Assembly (NCBI GenBank): GCA_028456385.1
Contig: JALNQF010000786.1
Location: 1 to 14,226, forward strand
DNA: 14,226 nucleotides
Direction: 5' to 3'
Source of the DNA: Ophiosphaerella korrae
Taxonomy: Eukaryota > Ascomycota > Dothideomycetes > Pleosporales > Phaeosphaeriaceae
This document shows positions 8,900-14,226 of this stretch, piece by piece. The first letter of the stretch is position 1. Each line of letters starts with the position of its first letter. Below the pieces are notes generated by a model. It was not told the origin of the DNA and did not search any database. It worked only from the letters and a program-made list of their open reading frames with translations. Both the position numbers and the translations under genes were made by a program.

Positions 8900-11800
8900 T
8901 TAACTACTAAAGTATAACTCCTAGTATAGCTATATTCTATATACTTACTTATAGAATATAGATAGTCTAGTATAAGAAACTACTAACTAATCTAATAGAA
9001 GCTAAGCTAAACTAATTCTTATTTACTAGCTTTCTAAGTAAAGACCCTATAGTACTCTATATAGCTAGAACCTTAGCTAATAATAGAGCTAATATAAACT
9101 TTATTTACTAAAAATTTACCTAGAAGACTATAAAATTACAAACTATCTAGCTACTTTAACTTATTATCTATAAAAGATACAATAGTTTTCTATCTAAGTC
9201 TATTACGTATTAAGTTAAGTTCTACCTATAAGTAGGCGCGTATATTAAATAGACTTTTACCTATATTATTAAAAATATAGGCTAATTTAACTTTATTTTA
9301 GGATTTTTATAGTGTAAAGCCTATACTATTAAACCTAACTACTATAATAGAACGTTATTATTCTCTAATATTTACTACTAATAACACTACTAGATAACTA
9401 ACAAAATTCTCTTAGTAGTATACTATAGTGCGCCTAGATATTACTCTACTATAGCCTTAAAGAAGCTAGCACTTAAACTATTATCTACCCTTATAGGGCC
9501 TCTAAGTAGGCACTCTAATAAGTATAAATAGAACTTGTTAATAGATATTTAAACTATTAGTTATTATATAATTAAAGCCTTTACTAAAAGAAGTAGATAT
9601 ACGCTTATAGTACTTACTTTAAATAGAATACTACTACTAGCGTACTACTATAAAGTAGCTAAGGAAGTAGATTATATATAATTTTATAAGCTACTACTTA
9701 TAGTAGAGCTTAAAGATATCTTATCTATAGAACTACTCTAACTATATTAGGACCTAATACTCTATTTTAATAAGAAAGCTACTAAGAAACTTCTCCCTTA
9801 TAGGCTATATAACCTAGAAATTACCTTTAAGCTTAGCGTAAAAATCCTAGATACTAAACCTTACTCTTTTACTAGAAAATAAGATAAAGTAATCTAGAAA
9901 TATATCTAAGAAATAGAAGGTAAGGGCTTTATTAGTAAATATAGCTCTCTAGCTAGGAATAACCTACTAATTATAGCTAAACTAGATAGTAGCTTACAAG
10001 TTTGCGTAAACTACTATAAGCTAAACAAATCTACTATTAAAGACTAGTACCTTATTCTATTCTTTAGGGAAATACTAGCCTACTTAAATAAAGTAAAGAT
10101 TTTCTTTAAATTTAACGTAATATACGCCTTTTACTACTTACGTATTACCTTAAATTTAGAATAGCTAACTACTTTTGTTACCTACTTTAGTATATATACC
10201 TATAAGGTAGTACCCTTTAGCTTTACTAACGCACTAGCTACTTTCTAGCGCGCTATTAACTTAGCCCTACTAGAATACTTAAATAACTTCTATACTATAT
10301 ATATAGACGACGTTCTAATATACTCTAATAATAAAATAGACTATATCTAGTATATTTATAAAGTACTTATACAACTAAAAGAGTAAGGCTTCTATGTAGA
10401 TCTTAAAAAATCTAGCTTCTACGCTACTTTAGTTAAGTTTTTAGGTATAATTATCTTTAATAAAGAAATTATAATAGATCTCTTTAAAGTTAAAGCTATT
10501 TAGGAGTAAGAAATACTAAAGACTACTAAAGAAGTCCTAGCCTTTCTAGGCTATACTAGATTCTTCTAGTACTTTATTAAGAATTACTTAAGCCTTACTC
10601 TACTACTTACTAAGTTAATTAAGTCTAAAGTTATTACTAAACCTACTAAAGGAGATAGGCTACCCCTTTAAAAGACCTAGTATAAGCCCTTTATAATTAC
10701 CTAAGAATATATAGACGCCTTTAATAAACTAAAAGCTACTTTCTAGCTAGGAGTAGTCTTACTTTACTTTAACCCCTTAAAACTAATCTATATCTAAACT
10801 AACGCCTCTAGGTAGGCCTTAGGTAGAGTAATAAGCTAACTAAACTAAGATAGAATCTAATAGCTAGTTAGCTTCTTCTTAAAAAAACACACCCTAGTAG
10901 AATATAATTACAATATCTACGACCTAGAGCTTATAGCTATAATCTAAGTATTTAAAGAATAGGAACTAGAGCTTATAAGTAGTCTATATACAATCTACGT
11001 TATAATAGACTACTATAATTTAGAAACCTTTATAATAACTAAAAAGCTTAATTACTACTAGGCACGCTAGTTATTATTTCTATCCTAATTTAATTTCTAC
11101 ATTAAATATATACTTAGTAATATAAATAAAGTTATAGACGCCCTAAGCTACTAACTATAAGACTACCCTATAGATAATTCTAATCTACAAGTATTAAGAG
11201 CTAACTAAATTATCTTAAGCCTTTAAGTCTTAGCCTTAGGCGTAAAACCTACACTAGATATAGTAATTTACGCTCTAAGCCTCGCAGACTTATAAAAGCT
11301 AGATAGATTTACGCTAAAATAAGCTACTATAGTATACGCCTACTTTTACTATATTATAAGAATAAAACTAAAATTAGTAAACCTACTAGAAGAGTTTCTA
11401 CTACTTTATAATAAAGAACTAGACCTAGAACTCTTACTATATATTGTTAACTTACGCCTAATAGAAGAATTACTAGATATAGCGTACTTAGAAGACTACG
11501 TAGCTTAAGCTATATTTACTACTATAGATAGTAGATAATAAAAACTATTAAAAGCCTTCTATAAAGTAGGATACTACTTCTTACGTACTAATATTAGCTC
11601 TACTAGATTAGAGAAAGAAAGGCGCCTCTAGGTTAATAAAACGCGTCTATACATCCCCTTAAATACCTATCTACGCTACTAAATCTTTAATTTATACTAT
11701 AACTATTAGTTAGTAAGCTATAAAGGACCCTATAGCACGCTATATCTAATATATAAGCGCTATTATTAGCTTAAAATACTCTAAGCTATTAAGTAATTTT

Positions 11801-13090
11801 ATAATATATACTTAATCTACTACTATATAAAGAACTTATAAGATAGTAAACTTAGTTACCTCTAACTTATACTAATTCCTTACGCACCCTAGACTAATAT
11901 CTTAGTAGACTATATCTAAGCCTTACTAACTAGCAAAAACAGTAGCTAGATTTATAAATATATCCTAGTAATTTACTACTACTTTATAAAAAGACGCTAT
12001 TTCTTCCCTTATAAGTCTTTAAAACTAGAAGAAGCTACCTAATATTTTATATCTATTTTTAAGCTTTATAGAGTCCTAATAAATATTATATTTAATAGAG
12101 AGATAACTTTTATTAGCTAATTTTAGCGCTACGTATATAAACGCCTCTATATTACGTAAAAGCTCTTAACTACGTACTACCTAGAAACTAATAGCTAAAC
12201 TAAGTAAGTAAATTAAGCCCTAGAGATCTTTCTAAAGTAATATGTTAACTACGTATAAGATAACTAGGTAGCTTAGCTATACGTAGCTAAGTTCTAAGTA
12301 AATAACACTATTAATATATCTATTAAGATAACCCTATTTCTTATAGATCTAGGGTATTACCCCTATAGTAGTATATACTCTAGCGAAAACAATAAAGATT
12401 AACTAAACCTAGCCTAATACAACTAACGTATATAAGCTAACAAGCTACTTAACGCCTATAGTAACTTAGTAGCCTACTTTAAAGAAAAAATACTCTAGGT
12501 ATAATAAGAGTAAGTAGCCTAAGCTAATACCTCTTACTAAAGTAGACTAGTATATAAAGTTAGTAACTAAGCCTATATTAGTATAGCTAATTAGAGAACT
12601 ACTTAGCTAACCTTAAAATTAGACTACTAATAGGTAGGCCTATACTCTATTAAGAGAGTTATCTATAATAGTAGAGTATATAAGCTAGTACTACTCTAAG
12701 AGATACTAAGTAAAGGCGTATTCTTAGTCTTTTCCTTAAAACTCTTACGCCCTAGAGATTAGAAGCTTCTACTAGATTAAGACCTACTATAGCTAATCTC
12801 TATTATTATTACTAATAAAGAAACTAGTAGCGTATATAAAGAATACCTAGTAGAAGCTATCTTAGACGTACGCTTTAAAGAGCGTAGAAAATATACAAGA
12901 TAGTACTACTTAGTCTACTAGACTAGCTATAATAAACCTATATAGGAGCTAGTAGAAGAATTTATAAAATATAAAGCTACCTTTAACTTTTACTAGAACT
13001 ACTTAGAGAAAGCTAAACTACTAACTTTACGTATACCTAAAAAATAGAGCTTTAATAAAGACGTAACCTATTAAAGTATTTTAACCTACT
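8900..13090 (+). pseudogene. pol: Pol remnant of element C (protease, RT, RNase H, integrase, chromodomain)
   Basis: Frame 1 is unbroken by indels for about 4.1 kb. Protease (9058-9390): active-site D-S-G reads N-N-R at 9079-9087, followed by NINFI, LQTI and FILGF. RT (about 9800-10620): VCVNYYKLN at 10000-10026, motif A F-F-K-F-N with Asp changed to Asn at 10114, VVPFSFTNALATF, YIDDVLIYS at 10300-10326 with both Asp intact, FLGIIIF, and LAFLGYTRFF. RNase H (10780-11160): TNAS (Asp to Asn at 10801), Glu at 10927, Asp at 11008, then DALS. Integrase: zinc region about 11690-11820 with His and Cys turned to Tyr; Asp at 11908 kept, second Asp now Asn at 12094, Glu now Lys at 12202, with DD35E spacing. 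Chromodomain 12832-12970 (EYLVEAILDVRFKERRKYT). Both exact ends are uncertain. Confidence 0.9.
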
Positions 13091-13350
13091 AATAGATATA
13101 AAAAAGCCTCCTCTAAAGCGTAATTACTACCTTTAGCCCTTACTAGAACTATCTAGATAAGCCTAAAATTATTAATAAGCGCAAAAAAGCCCTTATAAGG
13201 CGTAATTACTACTTTTAACTTTTACTAGAACTACTTAGAGAAGCTTAAAATACTAACTATATACCTAAAATAGAGCTTAACGAAGACGTAACCTAGTAGA
13301 GTACTCTAGCTATTAGTAGGCGCAAAAAGGCCCTCTAAAGCGTAATTAGA
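12977..13350 (+). repeat. Internal direct repeats in pol tail of element C
   Basis: A segment beginning CTACCTTTAACTTTTACTAG recurs at 12977, 13127 and 13209. The first step is 150 bases (50 codons, in frame, giving ATFNFYQNYLEK and TTFSPYQNYLDK when a stop is read as Gln) and the second 82 bases (out of frame). The downstream part (ATAGAGCTT, GACGTAACC, then AAAGC with CGTAATTA) is also repeated at about 13042-13125 and 13268-13350. This looks like one long unit duplicated, with a shortened copy between. It lies directly after the chromodomain and probably forms a repetitive C-terminal tail. Confidence 0.78.
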
Positions 13351-13985
13351 AAACTTTACTACTAGCTAAAGCTAAATTATAGTATAAAAATAGTAGGAAT
13401 AGTTTACCTTAGCTAGTAAGCGTAAGACTCTTTTTAGGTTAAGGCCTACCCTACTACTATAGCTACGACTACTACGCTCCCTTATAACTAGTTACGCGTA
13501 GGTCTAGTTCGCTATTATAGAATTTACAACTAGCTACTAAATTCCTAGCTAGGGCTGCTCTACGCTACCTACCTCCTAATACTTATAAATATTAGGCTTA
13601 CTAGGTTCCCTATATTAATAAACCTACCTATTGTAAAGCCTATATTTATAGTAAGTACTTATATAGAGATCTAGCGCTATTAAGTTACTTAGTAGTATTA
13701 ACTTTGCCTTCCCTTATACTATATATAAACACTTTTAGGTTTAATTTTATTAGCGTAGAGTAAAGGTAGTAGAAAAGAGTCTATAGTTAACACGTTTTAT
13801 ATATAGAAGTTGCGTAGGTCTTAATTTTATACTAAAATTAGTAAAAACCTTAGCTCTATACTCTATAAATAATAATTTTAACTCTAAAAATAGTTAACCT
13901 CCTTAACCCTAGCTACTACTACTACTACCTAATAGGTATTATTAGTTAATTAGAGCCCTTTTTAAGCTCTAGGAATTCGCTCTTT
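13351..13985 (+). other. 3' trailer of element C, nothing recognised
   Basis: About 630 bases between the pol tail repeats and the polypurine tract. Frame 1 reads with only scattered stops to about 13690, but I recognise no domain on either strand. The stretch 13460-13700 is less AT-rich than most of the window (GCTGCTC, CTACGCTACC) and could be the end of an extended pol or a small 3' ORF. A CTACTACTACTACTAC-like triplet run lies at about 13911-13928. Confidence 0.5.
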
Positions 13986-13998
13986 AAAAGGAAGGAGA
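13986..13998 (+). other. Polypurine tract of element C
   Basis: AAAAGGAAGGAGA is an unbroken 13-base purine run that ends two bases before the TG of the 3' LTR. This is the classic primer site for plus-strand synthesis in LTR retrotransposons, and it fixes the 3' LTR start at 14001. It contains no CpA or TpG, which explains its good preservation. Confidence 0.88.
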
Positions 13999-14000
13999 CG

Positions 14001-14226
14001 TGTAAGGGAGTTATCTCTTATACCTCTTATTTTCGTACTAATATTAGTAAGTTTACAACTTACTAACATTACAAACTTACTAACATTATAAACTTACTAA
14101 TATATTAGTAAGTTTGTAACTTACTAATATCGTAAACTTACTAATATTACAAACTTACTAATATATTAGTAAGTTTACAACTTACTAATATTTAACTACC
14201 TTTCTACTTTTAGTTAGCGCTTAGTA
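14001..14226 (+). repeat. 3' LTR of element C, cut by window end
   Basis: It begins TGTAAGGGAG and matches 5513-5738 without gaps. It keeps the canonical TG, changed to TA in the 5' copy. It lacks the palindrome and the R and U5 parts, which lie past the window end. The 10-mer array is at the same relative position. Confidence 0.93.
14044..14188. repeat. Array of inverted 10-mers, 61-bp period, in 3' LTR of element C
   Basis: TTAGTAAGTT occurs at 14044, 14105 and 14166, again 61 bases apart, with AACTTACTAA or its variant AACTTACTAAC between. This is the counterpart of 5556-5700. All differences from that array are transitions, and the 10-mers themselves are nearly all intact because they contain no CpA or TpG. 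Confidence 0.88.

Larger units (their letters stand above)
5513..14226 (+). mobile_element. Element C: nearly full-length family 2 Ty3/gypsy chromovirus, RIP-degraded
   Basis: This is a plus-strand LTR retrotransposon, different from family 1, inserted into copy B. The 5' LTR starts at 5513 (TATAAAGG, from TGTAAGGG) and the 3' LTR at 14001 (TGTAAGGGAG), an offset of exactly 8488 with no indels over the 226 comparable bases. Between them are gag in frame 2 and pol in frame 1, then a trailer and a polypurine tract. The pol order PR-RT-RH-IN-chromodomain defines a chromovirus of the Metaviridae. The 3' LTR is cut by the window end, so the total length is at least 8.7 kb. All reading frames are destroyed by stops, yet almost no indels are evident: pol keeps one frame for over 4 kb. 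Confidence 0.93.

Noticed and set aside
1..14226. Mitochondrial or AT-rich bacterial DNA
   Set aside because: LTR retrotransposons with chromodomains and CpA-directed mutation point to a nuclear fungal genome, and no bacterial or mitochondrial gene was found.
1..14226. tRNA, rRNA or other RNA genes
   Set aside because: No stretch with tRNA or rRNA conserved features was seen on either strand; palindromes in the LTRs are simple hairpins.

Overview
The window is a block of dead, nested retrotransposons from what is most likely the AT-rich, heterochromatic part of a filamentous ascomycete (Pezizomycotina) genome. I see no intact gene, no host gene and no RNA gene. CpA and TpG are almost absent, TpA is very abundant, and CpG survives. 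This is the signature of repeat-induced point mutation (RIP), which favours CpA-to-TpA changes, rather than of bacterial or mitochondrial AT-richness. Reading frames are full of TAA/TAG at places where Gln or Trp codons are expected.

Layout. (1) Positions 2-3204 hold copy A of a Ty3/gypsy-like chromovirus, here called family 1, on the minus strand. Left to right it has its 3' LTR, a polypurine tract, a 3' internal region, then pol read leftward (reverse transcriptase C-terminus, RNase H, integrase, chromodomain). It is cut off inside the reverse transcriptase. (2) About 64 bases (3205-3268) belong to neither copy. (3) Positions 3269-5512 hold copy B of family 1 in the same orientation, from its LTR to the zinc-binding region of integrase. 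(4) Positions 5513-14226 hold element C, a different and nearly complete plus-strand chromovirus (family 2). It was inserted into copy B's integrase between 5512 and 5513. It has a 5' LTR, an unassigned 5' reading frame, gag with a damaged zinc knuckle, pol (protease, reverse transcriptase, RNase H, integrase, chromodomain), a tail with internal repeats, a trailer, a polypurine tract, and the first 226 bases of the 3' LTR, where the window ends.

The order of events can be read directly: B lies beside a truncated A, C later landed in B, and all were mutated. The main new observation is that damage to the catalytic residues follows dinucleotide context. In element C all five catalytic Asp/Glu codons preceded by T (so the first G sat in TpG) are now Asn or Lys, and all six preceded by another base survive. 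In family 1 every catalytic codon I could place follows an A, and all survive. Both LTR families also carry strong palindromes: a perfect 17-bp hairpin in family 1 and a 61-bp-period array of inverted 10-mers in family 2.
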